64,000 bases of DNA, taken from positions 4,000,001 through 4,064,000 of the forward strand of contig WARS01000009.1 in the NCBI GenBank assembly GCA_008933995.1, written 5' to 3'. The first letter of the stretch is position 1, and every line of letters begins with the position of its first letter. The translations under genes were made by a program, and so were the position numbers. This document shows, one piece after another, positions 1 through 20,292 of the stretch. The notes beneath the pieces are model-generated. The model saw only the letters and a list, made by a program, of their open reading frames with translations, made no database searches and was not told the DNA's origin. The stretch comes from Datnioides undecimradiatus. Lineage: Eukaryota; Chordata; Actinopteri; Lobotiformes; Datnioididae.

Positions 1-774
1 CAGGGCAACGATATCAGATATAGTTTCCTGCTGCATTCTTATAAAAACCATGAGACCCCGGCTAGCTTTGGCTGCTGCTGGACTGTGACTTTTCAATGCT
101 CGGTAATTACAATTTTAACTGAACTGTTGGGACTTTTACACTGTTTTTTGTGAAACCTGTAACCATTTAATCCCTAGATGAAATTTACCATAGCATTTAA
201 ATTACTACTTAATCTGTGCAATATCACAAACTGTTTCAATATCAAGAGCTTAACCAGCACCCCTGATAACGCTACAGCCTGGTCAGTGATAGCAATTATT
301 AGTAACACCTTTTAGACCTAAACCTCCTCATGTCTCATCCATGTTATGTGTGAAAATGTAAATTCTTACAGTGAAATCTTTGTACACAGCTTAAAAACAT
401 GTATGTTAAAACATTTATGCTGTATATACAAATGTACACCATTCACAACACTGAAAAAACAATTAAGGTTCTACAATGCAGTGCAAATTATTGTAGTCCC
501 ATAAAAAACATATTTGCAGCCTGCACTTCAAGCCAAAACAACTTGTAAATCTATGTTAAAATGACACCAATGCAGAGGCATTGTTTACCATCAGCCAGCT
601 TTCTTCCATTTACAGCACTGACTGCAATATGATAGTGTTCACCAGCATGACCAATTCAGACATTTATACCACTGTGTCCGTTATTTTCTGAAATGCGTGC
701 GTGAATTTTAGTAATGAGGGGATAATATGTCTGATGGTTTTGTGGGTTAAGTTCAAAATCAGAATACCTCCTAC
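1..774. other. cep170 intron, with the first copy of a diverged repeat
   Basis: No exon is recognisable. The stretch 203-405 resembles 1866-2191 (see the repeat entries). The next cep170 exon lies beyond the left edge. Confidence 0.7.
203..405 (+). repeat. Diverged repeat, copy 1
   Basis: It shares many short blocks in the same order with 1866-2191: CTTAATCT..GCAATA, TTAACCAG.ACCCCTG, GTGATAGCAATTATTA, AGACCTAAACC, TGTGTGAAAATGT and AGCTTAAAAACATG. Both copies lie in the same orientation on either side of the exon at 775-912. The family is not recognised. Confidence 0.6.
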
Positions 775-8778
<8,004 letters not shown>

Positions 8779-9037
8779 CTAATGGGACAACAGCAAGTGA
8801 GCGTTAGTCAAGTAGAAGTGCAGTCCAAAAAAATAACACATAAAAAACTGATCTTAGTTAAAACAAACCCCAATCTAAAGAAAGTCTCAAACAGTCTAGT
8901 ATTGTATGAAAACTGCAATACCAATGTGGTCCTAAGGTTTGAAGAGCATTATTTCCTTATCTTAGTTTCAAGACAGTACATATGTCAATAAGTTGTTTTA
9001 AATACTGAAAAATAAACTAGTGAGTTGTGTTACACAC

Positions 9038-9097
9038 CTCTGGTCCAGGTAGCTCACTGCTGATAGACTGCCGACAACCCAACGCAGCTAGGCCATC
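9038..9097 (-). other. cep170: Candidate cep170 5' UTR exon with a two-codon uORF
   Basis: This 60-nt stretch sits between a pyrimidine tract ending TTCTCAG and an AGAG|GTGTGT donor, just upstream of the start-codon exon. Its first ATG is followed at once by GCC TAG (9096-9088), a minimal upstream ORF. It is inferred from splice signals only; there is no protein evidence. Confidence 0.5.
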
Positions 9098-10645
9098 CTG
9101 AGAACGGAGAAGAAAGGAGAAGCTCGTTTTCTTCCTCTTATTTATACTCATAGAAGGAGGCAAAGACATAAAAATGTTTCTGTGCAACATGATATAAACA
9201 GCCGGGATGTATGAAAGAACATATGGAACACTGACAGAAAACAGACAATGTGTAAACACTGATAGGGAGATGGTGAATCAAATGAATCCATCTTGCCTCA
9301 TTTTGTTTTGCTGGTAGGGGGAATGGGGTTGAGTGGGCGGTCTTGCAACGTGATGCCTCACTGTCTACGCCTGGAAATGAACACTAAGCCAGCCAGTAAG
9401 ATACATCCTCTCTTTCTCTTTGCCTGCCCTGATCATTGCCAGATGTTAGAGGAGGAAGTGATGTAGGAATGTTGGCTGGCCTCCCCAGCAGGACATTTAT
9501 TTTCCCTCCTGCTTGCCTCCTCCCCTTGCTCTCCTTCACATGAGCTGGAAACGAGGTCAAAGCCAGCAACTCTAACTTTCTAACTGTCCTGGGAGAACCT
9601 CATTTAGCTGAAGTAACTGACAGGGATGTTAGCTGTATGGCTGTTGATGCTGTCTGACTGCACTACTGGCTAAGAAGTTTAGCAACCAAAAGTACCTTTT
9701 CATAATTTAATTTGTTCCACTGTCACAAGATGACAGCAAAACATAGTGGGGCCTCTAGTGGGGAATCTGTTAGGAAACTCATTTTAAATGTTTGCCGCAT
9801 TCGGCCACACTTCAGTGTTTAATACAGAGGTGGATTTATTTTTTCACAATAATTTATTTTGAAATTAAAAATGTTTCAAAGGGAAGATATTCATGGCGAT
9901 TTCGAGCGGTGCTAAAATAACAGGAGCTCTCTCGTGCGTAGAAAGTGCCAAGAAAAGCCCATCAGAGAGGGAATTAAAGATTATTGAGCTAAGCTCTTGC
10001 TCACTTGACCTCATAAGCACTTGGTATACCAACTCAATAATCCCCTGGGTAAAGTTTTAATCAACTGCACACCTCTGACAGTCCCTTGCACGATGCCTTT
10101 GGGACCATGACTGTACCAAAGCAACAGCTGTCTCTCATGTAAAAGGGATTAGCTTTTTTATTACGGCAACAGCTCAGAATATCGAACAATTTTACATGAT
10201 ATGTTATTTAATAAAGACATTTTTGACAGTAAAGTACAGTGATATAAGTAATCTGCCGCATGTTCACTCGCCATGTGACACCACAGTCCTATATATAAAA
10301 TATAAAGAGATATTGTGTTTGGATGCCATAATGTAACAACACACTGTTACATATTTTAACAGAGAAAGTCCACTAAGAACAACGACTGCATTGTCATTAC
10401 GCTGTAATTATGCCCCCTCCCCACTGTAACCAAAGCATCTGAAGGCCTGCTGTCTCAATAACCACTGCGCACTCACTGCAGAATGCAAGGTTAACAAGAA
10501 TGTGGTCGAGGAGTCTGAATATGATGCATACCAGCCTGTGTGGTGCCATCAAAAAACCGTCTTGCTAACACACATGAAAGACGCGGCACAGCTGGAGGAA
10601 TGCGGTGGTAGGTCTGATGAAGGAGACACAGCCGCCTGCGTTACA

Positions 10646-10726
10646 TGTGCGCCATACAACCCTAATGCTGAATGTGCGCCATACAACCCTAATGCTGAAT
10701 GTGCTCCATACAACACTAATGCTAAA
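10646..10726 (+). repeat. 27-bp minisatellite, three units
   Basis: The units start TGTGCGCCATACAACCCTAA. Units 1 and 2 (10646-10672, 10673-10699) are identical; unit 3 (10700-10726) differs at three bases. Because 27 is a multiple of three, the array stays open in one frame as repeats of CAPYNPNAE. I take that as a by-product of the period, not a gene. Confidence 0.95.
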
Positions 10727-13700
10727 TGGTCTATCCACCCAAATAACAAAAAGCAACTCTTAACTCTAAAAGCATCTTGCCATGCTGATTTTTGCCCCCA
10801 CCTCCATACAACGGGGTTGAATGAAAAGAAAATTAATGGTGATCACAGCACTGTGTTGCAAGTTGAAATCATCAAGGGTTGAAATGATTTAGGGTGAAAA
10901 TGAACAAGATTTATCGAAATGATTTAATGATACCTTTTTTCAACCTTTCGCTCTATCTCACTTTGATTCATCAAACTTTGTGTCTTACAATGACGGACGT
11001 ACAGTAATAAACACTGCACGTTAACTGTTCTGTCTCACCTCCCTTCCAATCTTTCAGCAAATCGAATTCTTACTGGGGCTACTAAGGAGAAGTAGTGACT
11101 TCATGGTTTTGGCAGGCACTCCCCAACCCCCAGACCTACACTTACACTGTTTCTCACACACCCATCCACCGACCCGCACACACACCGACACAGAATTAAG
11201 GACTGAAAGGGCAGGATTATTCGAAGATGACTGTGAATTCTTTGTACGGTGGGAGACGGCAATGACGGACAGGAAGTATGCACAACACTTCCTGAGATAG
11301 ACAGTGCACACTCATCTTTGGGTCTGCAGTTGATGTGCATGTGATGTTGATTTGATGACTATCAGATATAAATGAAAAACCATGTGTCGTCTACGCTGAG
11401 GATGCTCATTTAGAGCTTAAAGCAATTGAATCACATTGTCATAGAGAAAATCATCTTAAACACTAACAAAGGGGCAGATTTGAAGCAAATGAGTATGAGC
11501 ACTGCTACTATTATTCATTATATAATAAGATGTTCCGACGTTTAAAATAAGCGGGGTGATTATAAAGCAGTGTTGGATAATCAGATTTATTGGCTGTGAC
11601 TAATCGCTCTCGCAGATATGTTTCCGTTCCCTGGCAAATCGTTATACAAGCAGTTTTCTGTCTTTTTAACAATTCAAATCTCTTCCCTCCATTTCAAACT
11701 GACCAATCGCAGTCGCTGTCTGAATGGGGACAGGAAGTTATGTCAATGAGCGCTAGTTCGTTTGCTGTCATGACTTAATATATTTCTCTGCTCTAACACA
11801 TGGCTGCTGTGCTTCACGTAGCATCTGGCTCCAGTGTGCATCCCAGGATGATGCAACAGCTGGGTAACCATCAGCACTGCTCATCTGCTTTTTCTGTCTA
11901 ACCTCCCCGACCGTCACATCACCACTGCGACCCTGATAGCTGACTCAGACCACATCACACACACTAACAGCTGCTGTGTGTAGCCTCCACAAGCAGATTT
12001 ACACAAACACACACGCTAAGCGAACCAAAGTGAGAAAGACAGTGGGAGATACAGAACCGGGAAGAAAGAGACAGGCAGGAACAGAGAGACTCATACTCTC
12101 GTCACACACATTTCCACATGGTCTTATGATGGGAGCCAAACTTAGCTCTAGTGAGGGTGTGGTTGTCTGCCTACGTTGTAAAAACGCCGTGTAATGTCAT
12201 TGCAGCTACATTAAAACCAAGCAGCGGCAACTGTGGGTGCTAGCTCTACACAACTCATAAAATAAAACTCATTTGGCTGCGTGACACCCTGTGTGCAGTA
12301 CATCTACGGGAAGAAGTAATGGCAGAAAGACATCACCATCCATCATATCTTGCTATTCACTGATAAATTGTGATTCAATTGAAAAGCTTTTAAGTTTTTG
12401 TGGTTCTGAACTTTTATGCCTGGTCGGTCATCCCCAGGAGGAAGCCACAGGCAGACAACAAATGATGCATTTAATGTTTACAACAGCAGCAAAATCTGAT
12501 TGTTCGATATAAATAACACTCAGAAGTTACAGTAGCTTGAGCAGCGCTAGCCCCTTTGCAGAGAAAGGCCAGTGACTGTATTTGGTTAAACTCCACCAAC
12601 AAGAAAATCTGAGCAGAATATCACATTTCATGGCACTCTGACTCACTGCAAAGTGATTTCTTGGTAGTGTAGCCCAACCACGCCGCAGCGAAGATTCAAA
12701 ACTCTTGTGGATTAACACTTTATGTAAAGCCTGAGACGCAGGTAACATGTGGCTATGCAAAAATGGAAAAGGAGGACAGATAGCTTATGTGATGCTCGAC
12801 AACACCACAGAGGTGAAATAAAACCAATAAAAGGAAAGTGCATTGAAGGACAGGACAAACAGAAACGCAGGCGCCTATTCCCTTGAAAATGCTGGTGCAA
12901 GGTCAGCAAGTCAATACATAATAGATGGGGGAGACTGAGTAGGTCTTGCAACACTTGAGGTGTTTTGTGAGCAGAGAAGCCTCCAGATCCTGAGGGGTGT
13001 AAAGAATGAACCAAAGGATTCCAGAGACAAGACAGCCAAACAACCTCTGGACAAACAGACAAAAGGCTTCTCTAGTCCCCAATGGATAGATCTACTATAG
13101 ATTTACAAACATCAAAGTGTACAGTAGAGGAAGTAAACAACCTATTGTTCTTCTCTAAATTTCAGACAAAAGGAGAAACTGGGCTTTTTCCATGATGCAG
13201 ACAAAGATGCAGACACTTAAGTTCACAAGGTTACCTCGTATGTCACTAACGTATTCTGTGTGAACACTGTGTAATATTATTTACATGCCACACTTGTATG
13301 TAACTTATTGTATGAGTAATTAGCGTGCAGGTGATAACATTTGCAGTGGCTCTACGAGGCCCGTCAAAGTTTTGTTTGGCAGCAGTTAAATAATACAGTA
13401 TACATGAAAAAATCAAGAATGCTCAAAGGAGCACGCTTTGGCTTCTCCAAGGATATCAGCCTTAAAATGTTTGATTCAGTTTGACATTTGAATCAAGTTG
13501 ACCTAGTTTACTTCTCCTCATAAATGAAGAAGTGTTCTAAGACTCACTAGCCATATTTTGTTTAGGCAACCTCTTTTGACTTAATCTTAGAAAACCTTTT
13601 CCAACATTCCCCTTGTTAAATTGTACAAACCTTCTTTTGCACTGAGAATGGAAACATGGCAGAGAAAACCTAGAAACTACAACTGGAGGCTGAAATCTAT

Positions 13701-14913
13701 GACAGGCGTGTCTGTATTTTGGTCTTGTTATGGTTTGTAAAGGCTCATGAAGTGACCTGAGGCTGAATGCAGCCAGACAGTGTATACCCCTTGGGTGGAC
13801 CCAAATAAGGATGGAGGAAGGTTTTGACAAACATACACACAAAGTGATTAAATGCATAAATATCCAACAACAACATGGTCATATTGAGACAGAAAGACAT
13901 CTTAACATTTGAATAAAGTGGGTCATGCTTGCCTCAACTTGCTTTTGTAAATCTGGACCCTGCCATTAGAGTACTATTGGACTGAAGTGTACTTAATTAT
14001 AATTTTAATATAAATTGAATAATTTGAAAAGAAAAAAATAATTTATGCTATTAAATAATATGCTTTGAATAGTTGATAATTTATGCAGACAGACAAAACA
14101 TTCTATGTTCACACCAACATTAATCTCTTCCAACGGGATAATAGCACCACGCGGGGAGATAATAAATCATTATGGTGTCAGTGCAGCACATCAAATCTGC
14201 AGAAACTTGAGCATGCGCATGTATACATGCTCCTTATGTGTGTTAATTTGTCCTGTGCATGCAGAGTGTCGGTGAAAAAAAAACATCCCATGCAGCAGAA
14301 AAGACCATATGGTGCAGAAAAGCGGACACAGACGTCACATGAGCAGTTGGCGAGAGGAACAAACAGGCAAACACCTCCATTTAGCCAGCATCCGTCCAGT
14401 GTCATTGTTATTGCTGTACACAACCCAGCACACCCCTGGCGTAAGACACAAACCCACCACATGCTCAGTGACCCCTGCGTCCCACATGACCTACAGACCT
14501 ACATATGGAAAATTTACACTTCACGGATGTTGAGAACTGTACAGCAGCACTATAGAAAAACCATACCCTGCCCTTCAGCGCTATCTGAGAAAGTCTTCTT
14601 CTTGTTAAGTGTATGGGGGGAAACGAGCACCATGAACAAGCTCTTCTACTGATAAAGAGATAATGAAAAATAGATTATTAATAATCCAACAGAATTAATG
14701 AAGCACATGCCCTGCAGCAAAGCCTTCCTCAGTGCATGTGACTAATTCTCCAAAGCATGTGTGCAGTACGTTTTTCAGAAAATACACTGAAATATACTCA
14801 TTTCTGGGGGCAGATTTCTTAATGGGTGTGATAGCAGAGGAATATATAGTAAACTAAATGCAAACGTTTATTAACAATCTAAATGTTGGAGCAGTTGATA
14901 TTAAAGTATATAA

Positions 14914-15005
14914 GCATCAAAACGATTAGCTGAAAAAATGAATGAATTGACAATTATTTTGATAATCAATTTACTGTTTTCTGGCATTTAATACTTTTAG
15001 GTGTT
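14914..15005 (-). repeat. Fragment of the GTTGCAACTAATGATT repeat family
   Basis: CGATTAGCTGAAAAAATGAA followed by GACAATTATTTTGATAATCA and then TCTGGCATTTAATACTTTT resembles the terminal part of the repeat at 3503-3780 in reverse orientation. It is short and diverged. Confidence 0.45.
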
Positions 15006-16837
15006 CTTTTATAAAGTTTTCACCCTATCATTGTTCAGTAATACTTGATTGGGTATATTACCTCTAGGTTAATATGTTTAGCCTCTGATACAAAGGCTGT
15101 CATATGAATAAATTGCTGTATTATGCACCTACAGAAGCCAAAGCGCACAGCATGTTAAGTATAGGTTTACTCTGGTGAGGGCTCCCATGGCCCTGCGAGG
15201 CCCCTGCTGAGCAGATAATGACTGACCGGTGGCCCTCTAACAGGAACATTAGTATTTGACCAACCCTGCCACGTTGATTATGGCACCAGCATTTACGCAG
15301 CCCACAGCAATAGCCTCAGCAGCGGACAAAAATAGTGAACTCTCTCACACTGAAATCCACACTGGCACTTAGAAGGGGGGGAAAAAAAAAAAACCACGGA
15401 CGTTAGCATAACAGGACAATCAAGGGGAGTTTGGCAGAGGGAGAGATTGGAGTGGAAACTGCCCAAATACAAGATCAATATCTGCAGTGGAAAGAAGCAC
15501 AAAATACCGGATACTCAGAGGGGAGTACGTTACACCCCAAAACAGATGTGAAGGTCGCTCTGCTTTATTTTTCATTTTGAGAAGTTAAATGCGGTGAAAA
15601 CTTAAACCAGACACACCCTTGATGTTCCAAAACAAGGGAGAGGCTGATGATTATGTATTTCTTTAATTTTTTTTTTTTGTTTTCTGCTCTGCCATGTTGT
15701 CTCTCCCAATTTCCTACCACAGACTTTTCTATTCACCTCCCGCGCTTCTCTTTGTGACTCTGCACACAAGTCAGCACTTCACCGGGCAAAGCTATCTCAT
15801 AACCCTTTTAACTTTCACACTCTGGCAGATCACACAAGTGAGATGCACGGCTATTTTTAGCCAGACACACCTTGGTACAAAATGCTTTTAAAATCATCTT
15901 GAATGGAATGAAATAGATTAGAATATTAAGTTCCAGGACAGGCTGTTTTCAGTCACAAGTAACACTCCCTGACGACTGAAGTAAAATGAACTCACTTCCT
16001 AAACTTCCTACTATACACAATGGCTGTGGGACAGGCTGGACAACAAAGTCCTCAACCCAACTATAGTCTAAAACAGAAAAAAAGGTTCATATTATTGAAG
16101 GAAACCCTTATTACACATGTTGCTCATCGGTCACAAGGTCTTCATAAGAATTATGATACTGACCCTGAGACACCAAGTAATTCAGGACAGATGAGGCAGG
16201 GGCTTGCACAGGATCAAAGCAGGATTTCACTTTATTTTGTTACTTCACTACTAATAGTCAATTTATGACTTAAACACACCTATCAGCACTGACAGTGTGG
16301 TGCATGTAAGATTTTATAAAATGTTGAGGTCACCAGTTTCTCTGAATAAAATCCATACAGGGCAAGAAAACGTATTATTTCTACTTATTTAAATGTGTTA
16401 TCATCTGCACTGCAACTGTGAAAATGCATATGGAGACAGGCTGGGCTTTGGTTTTACTAAGACATTGCTGCTGCTATCTTTCCGTCCTGTGACACTGACA
16501 CAGTTTTTAAAAATGCAACCGCCTGTAGAGCCAACCAGCCTGCTGGCAGCCACATTTGCAGAGAGGACAGGAAGGAGGCGGAAAAAGGCAGCGTGGAAGA
16601 GAGAAAGGAAAGGAAAGAAGCAAAGACGGACTCGATAGCCTTATCTGCACATTCTATGGCTCTGACCCAAATATTTGAATTATTACAGATGAGGGAGGAG
16701 GAGGAGACTAACAAGAGTTGCTGATGTTCAGCCTATAGCTCTTCAACTGAGTTATAAACACTGATCTGGAATGCATGTGGGTTTACTAGCACCATTAGAT
16801 GTAATGAGGAGAAATTAACTAATACAAATAAACCAGG

Positions 16838-16859
16838 CTGCTGCTGCTGCTGCTGCTGT
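16838..16859 (+). repeat. (CTG)7 trinucleotide run
   Basis: Seven CTG units in the first cep170 intron, preceded by CCAGG. Confidence 0.95.
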
Positions 16860-17931
16860 TTTCAATGTAATTCGGATTCAAGTGTTTTTAACAACTGGGT
16901 AAATATGGTAGGCTATTTTTCCTGCAACTGCCTGATTAAAAACATCCCATTTTGTTCAAATATGTCTGTTATCTTATGTCTGTTTGCATAGATTTGTTTG
17001 TACGAAGCACACAAATAAGACATCTAAATAATCATTGTCAGTGTATGATGAGACATGTAATGCAGTTATAGCACATCTTTTGCCATTTCCCAGAGTTTTA
17101 CATCTTATGTGATGATGACAGCAAAAATCAAACTCAACACAAAGAGAGCGGATGCATGTAGGCCAGCTACATCTGCCCCACGAAAACAAAGCCTCCACAC
17201 AGAAGAAGAGGAGGGGGTCCGACATCGGGAAACACTCTGCAGCCACGTTACATAGTGAAATACCTACTAATACAATCCACCCTTCAGACAGCAAAAATAG
17301 ACTCAATGAGGACCCCGAGATTAGCATGTTTCCAATGAGATAAAAACAAAGCGTCCATTGTGACCGTCCTTCATTGATGTGCATCCTGTCTCGATAGGCT
17401 CCTTGTGGTTACAGGAGGATGCAACGAAGAGAAAAAACAAACAAACCATTAACTAAAAGTAATAAAAAATGAAGGAAAATGTGGCCGGTGTTTTTACAGA
17501 GGCAGCAAAGGCTGTGTCGCTTTACAAAGGCGGAGCAGGGCAGGCTGGTCATGCTGCTGCTGCTGCCGACAACAGTAGCCATACAATTAGCCAACAGGGA
17601 GTCAGACCGGACTGTTTAGCCGTTATGTGCACAACAAACACAGACGCTGTGCCTGTTTATTTGATTTTAGACGCCAGTTTGGATCCAGACCATATGGTTT
17701 TAACAAGGGAAACTGCCGTGCCACCTCAGATTATTTTATATCAATTCTGAAATCCCACACTGGCATCAATAGATGAGCAGCAGAAGAGCCGAAAACCGAT
17801 TCTTTCTATTTTTCTCTATGCCGCAAACTTCACGTGAGACTAACCGTTGACTACCTAGCTAAATCCTCCTGTGAGGTAGCCTGAATATGCTACTGTTCGC
17901 TGAATAAAAGTGAAATTTGCCCCTCACTTAC

Positions 17932-18150
17932 CCTTTTCCTCTCTGGTTTGTGTTGCTGTTGAGGGTGTGTGTGTGTGTGTGGAGCCCTGCCCTGCCGCTG
18001 CTGCAGCTCAGCCTGGTTCAGCGCGTCGGCCTTCTCTCCCTCCGTTGCTCAGCAATAATAACGTTGCTCCGTGCAAACTAGCGGTGAGAGGACAGACATC
18101 CCGAAAGAAACGTCAATTCCGCAGAGGTGTAAATGCCGACTTCCGGTCAG
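17932..18150 (-). promoter_or_regulatory. cep170: Probable cep170 promoter and first non-coding exon
   Basis: A GC-rich, purine/pyrimidine-patterned stretch ends on the minus strand in GGAAAAGG|GTAAGTG, a near-perfect donor at 17932. Upstream there is a consensus ETS site, CCGGAAGT on the minus strand (18139-18146), of the kind found in TATA-less vertebrate promoters. No TATA box was seen. The transcription start is inferred to lie near 18.1 kb. A short GT run (17965-17981) lies inside the putative exon. Confidence 0.55.
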
Positions 18151-20039
18151 CACTTTCAGAATAAAATCAGAACGACCATAATGCAGTGATTTGTCAGTGA
18201 GTGGCATGAAGCCTCGGAATGATAGGCTGCGCATCTAGGCAACCGTATGCACAATGAATCACGTGACGACATATATAGGTAAAGCTAACCATGGGATAGA
18301 AGAGCACCTGTAAAACAGCGACACAGCATCTTTGATTCAAGTCAGGACAAACTATATCACGTATAATTATGACCTATTTCTATTTTGTTTTGTTATTCGT
18401 TTAGGTGCTTTTGTAAGAGTGAAATGAGATTTCACTTTAATATAAAATTAAGAAATATATCTATCGGTTGTGTGTGTAATCACGTTTGTGTGCCGTGAAT
18501 ACTTATATTGCAAACATCTAAACAGTCTTTACGTAGCTTCTACAAATCATGCAGATTTTTTTTAAATGTTGATATTTCTATCATATAATAATCGATCATA
18601 TTAAGGCATTTTGGGTAAGAAATGCATAAAATGTAAAAACTGGTTTGTGTTACCCTGTTACTGTAAACTTCAGAAATAATTCGTAAACAAATTCATTTTT
18701 AGTAAAAGTGAATCGCTGTCACGCAAATTTGTAATCGGTTGGAATCAGGGGGTCATGGTGTGGTCTTACATTGACTGAGGCCACAAAAACTGAAGCTAAA
18801 CATATATATTTATATGTTTTTCATTTAACATGATCAAGCTGACTGGACTATAGTATATTGGCTGCAATGATACTTCATTATATGATAAATTGCACATGTT
18901 AAAATACAACCTACAAATATACTTCTTTTGACAGGGAGGTTGCAATGAAATGCCTTACAAATGGCAAGGTAGCTGACGTAACTGTGGCTGGCTCCGAGGA
19001 TTGCATATGCACGTGCCCAATTTGGCTTTTTAAAAATCTACCTTTTAGTTTAGAAAGCGGAAATCAGTATTTCCGTATTTTACAGTTTTACCTTTGGCTA
19101 GCTTGACACACTTTATACTCAGCAGCGCCTGCGTCTACACTTCCAGCCATGGATGCTTCCAACTCGACCAAAAGCCCATGTTACCCAGAACCGGGTGGGC
19201 GGGTTTCCTGTACTCTCTGGTCACGTTTCAGGGTCTTTTGTTACTGCACCCTCGGCTGGCCTGCGCAGCTGGCAGTACTAGATTTGATGCTGGAAATGAA
19301 GGCACTGCCTGCTGCGTGATTCAAGAACGTTGCTGGTCTTAAACGTACATTGTGTTTGTAAAAAAAAAAAAAAAGAAAAAAAAGTTCAATTTTAAGTCAG
19401 ACATATTCACTTTTATGTCATTTTTAAATTATTTGATGACTATCGTAGTGGTTGAAGTAAATTGTATGGCTTGCATCTGCAGCCCCTTAGCATCGTATAT
19501 GCTTTCCAACGATGATTAACTGTAAGTTCGTAAATATTTTAAATGATATATTTTGAATAAAATAAATGATTTAGCAAAAACGTTGGCCTCATATTATAGA
19601 ACAAGTTTTTATTATATTTATTTATTTAAAAAAAAATTCAAATCGAAAACGGTGTACTTTGCCTGGCACAGTGACGCAATGACGCTCCCTCCTTGGCTGC
19701 GTGAAGCACTCGTTTTAAATTTTTGGAAGTACCGGCTTGAAGGTGGGGCGTTTGTTTGATATTATTTTTTGAATTGTGCATCCATCCATGTACACATTTA
19801 CAGTATTTTGCATTTTAACAATTGTAGTCTACTCCTCTACAGTTTAATTTCAATTCAGTATGAACAATTTTCGCCCTGAATGGAAATTAAAGTGGTTGAA
19901 AAGTAAAACTCAGTCTTTCAAACATAATGTGTTTTGTGTGCCTTGATTCATCATGAATGTTACATGTTTGCAAGAGTTTAATAATTGTATCAACGTGTAT
20001 TGAGCGTTTGAACTAAATTACCTGCACATTTACTTGTTG
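18151..20039. other. Divergent intergenic spacer between cep170 and rtkn2
   Basis: About 1.9 kb. The cep170-proximal 200 bp and the rtkn2-proximal 100 bp are GC-richer; the middle is AT-rich. CRE-like TGACGCAATGACG occurs at about 19671-19683. A short open frame with a good initiation context (19149-19319) is described separately. No other gene was recognised. Confidence 0.6.
19149..19319 (+). CDS. Doubtful small ORF in the spacer, 56 residues
   Basis: The ATG sits in CCAGCCATGG, a near-optimal vertebrate initiation context. The frame stays open for 56 codons to a TGA, starting MDASNSTKSPCYPEPGG. I recognise no family. There is no splice or expression evidence, and an ORF of this length is expected by chance, so treat it as unproven. 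Confidence 0.12.
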   Translation: MDASNSTKSPCYPEPGGRVSCTLWSRFRVFCYCTLGWPAQLAVLDLMLEMKALPAA

Positions 20040-20157
20040 TTATTGTAATGGCGGCAGGTGACGTACGGAAAACAAACCGTCCTGTCCGTTGGAGGGGCGT
20101 TGGTAGTTGGAGTAGGATTGTGTGGCTCGTGCTGCTGCTGGCGAATAGACAGACAAT
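20040..20157 (+). promoter_or_regulatory. rtkn2: rtkn2 core promoter / 5' UTR
   Basis: A YY1-like AATGGCGGC (20047-20055) and a CRE-like half site GTGACGTACG (20058-20067) lie about 100 bp before the rtkn2 start codon. YY1 motifs of this form often sit just downstream of TATA-less vertebrate start sites. No TATA box was seen. An ATG within the YY1 motif (20048) opens a frame overlapping the main start (see findings). Confidence 0.45.
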
Positions 20158-20292
20158 ATGGACGACCCGCGGGATGTTCAAACTTCCAAGCGAAACGGGA
20201 GCTCCAGGTCATTATTATCAGCCGGTTCTGCGGTTTCAATGGAAATTAAACGGAAGAAAATACGACAGAGCGCCTTGTTCCTGCAAACAGAG
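20158..20292 (+). CDS. rtkn2: rtkn2 exon 1
   Basis: The ATG is at 20158, giving MDDPRDVQTSKRNGSSRSLL and later SMEIKRKKIRQSALF, then an ACAGAG|GTATGG donor. The MEIKRKKIRQSALF segment resembles the MEFKRGRFRLSLF leader of rhotekin-1. The start is chosen because it is the first ATG in this frame and joins exon 2 in frame. Confidence 0.85.

Larger units (their letters stand above)
9098..17931. other. First large cep170 intron
   Basis: 8.8 kb between the candidate UTR exons. It holds the 27-bp minisatellite at 10646-10726, a repeat piece at 14914-15005, a (CTG)7 run at 16838-16859, and several poly-A/T runs. Open frames here (for example 14083-14652 and 16974-17384) show no family resemblance. 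I see no conserved coding sequence. Confidence 0.65.

Noticed and set aside
14083-14652. 189-codon open frame on the plus strand
   Set aside because: No recognisable domain, mixed composition, in the middle of the first cep170 intron. A long frame by chance.
16838-16859. (CTG)7 as a possible unstable disease-type repeat
   Set aside because: Seven units is short and the run is intronic; an ordinary microsatellite.
16974-17384. 136-codon open frame on the minus strand with hydrophobic stretches
   Set aside because: It looks membrane-like only because the sequence is T-rich on that strand. No family resemblance, and it lies in an intron near the cep170 promoter.
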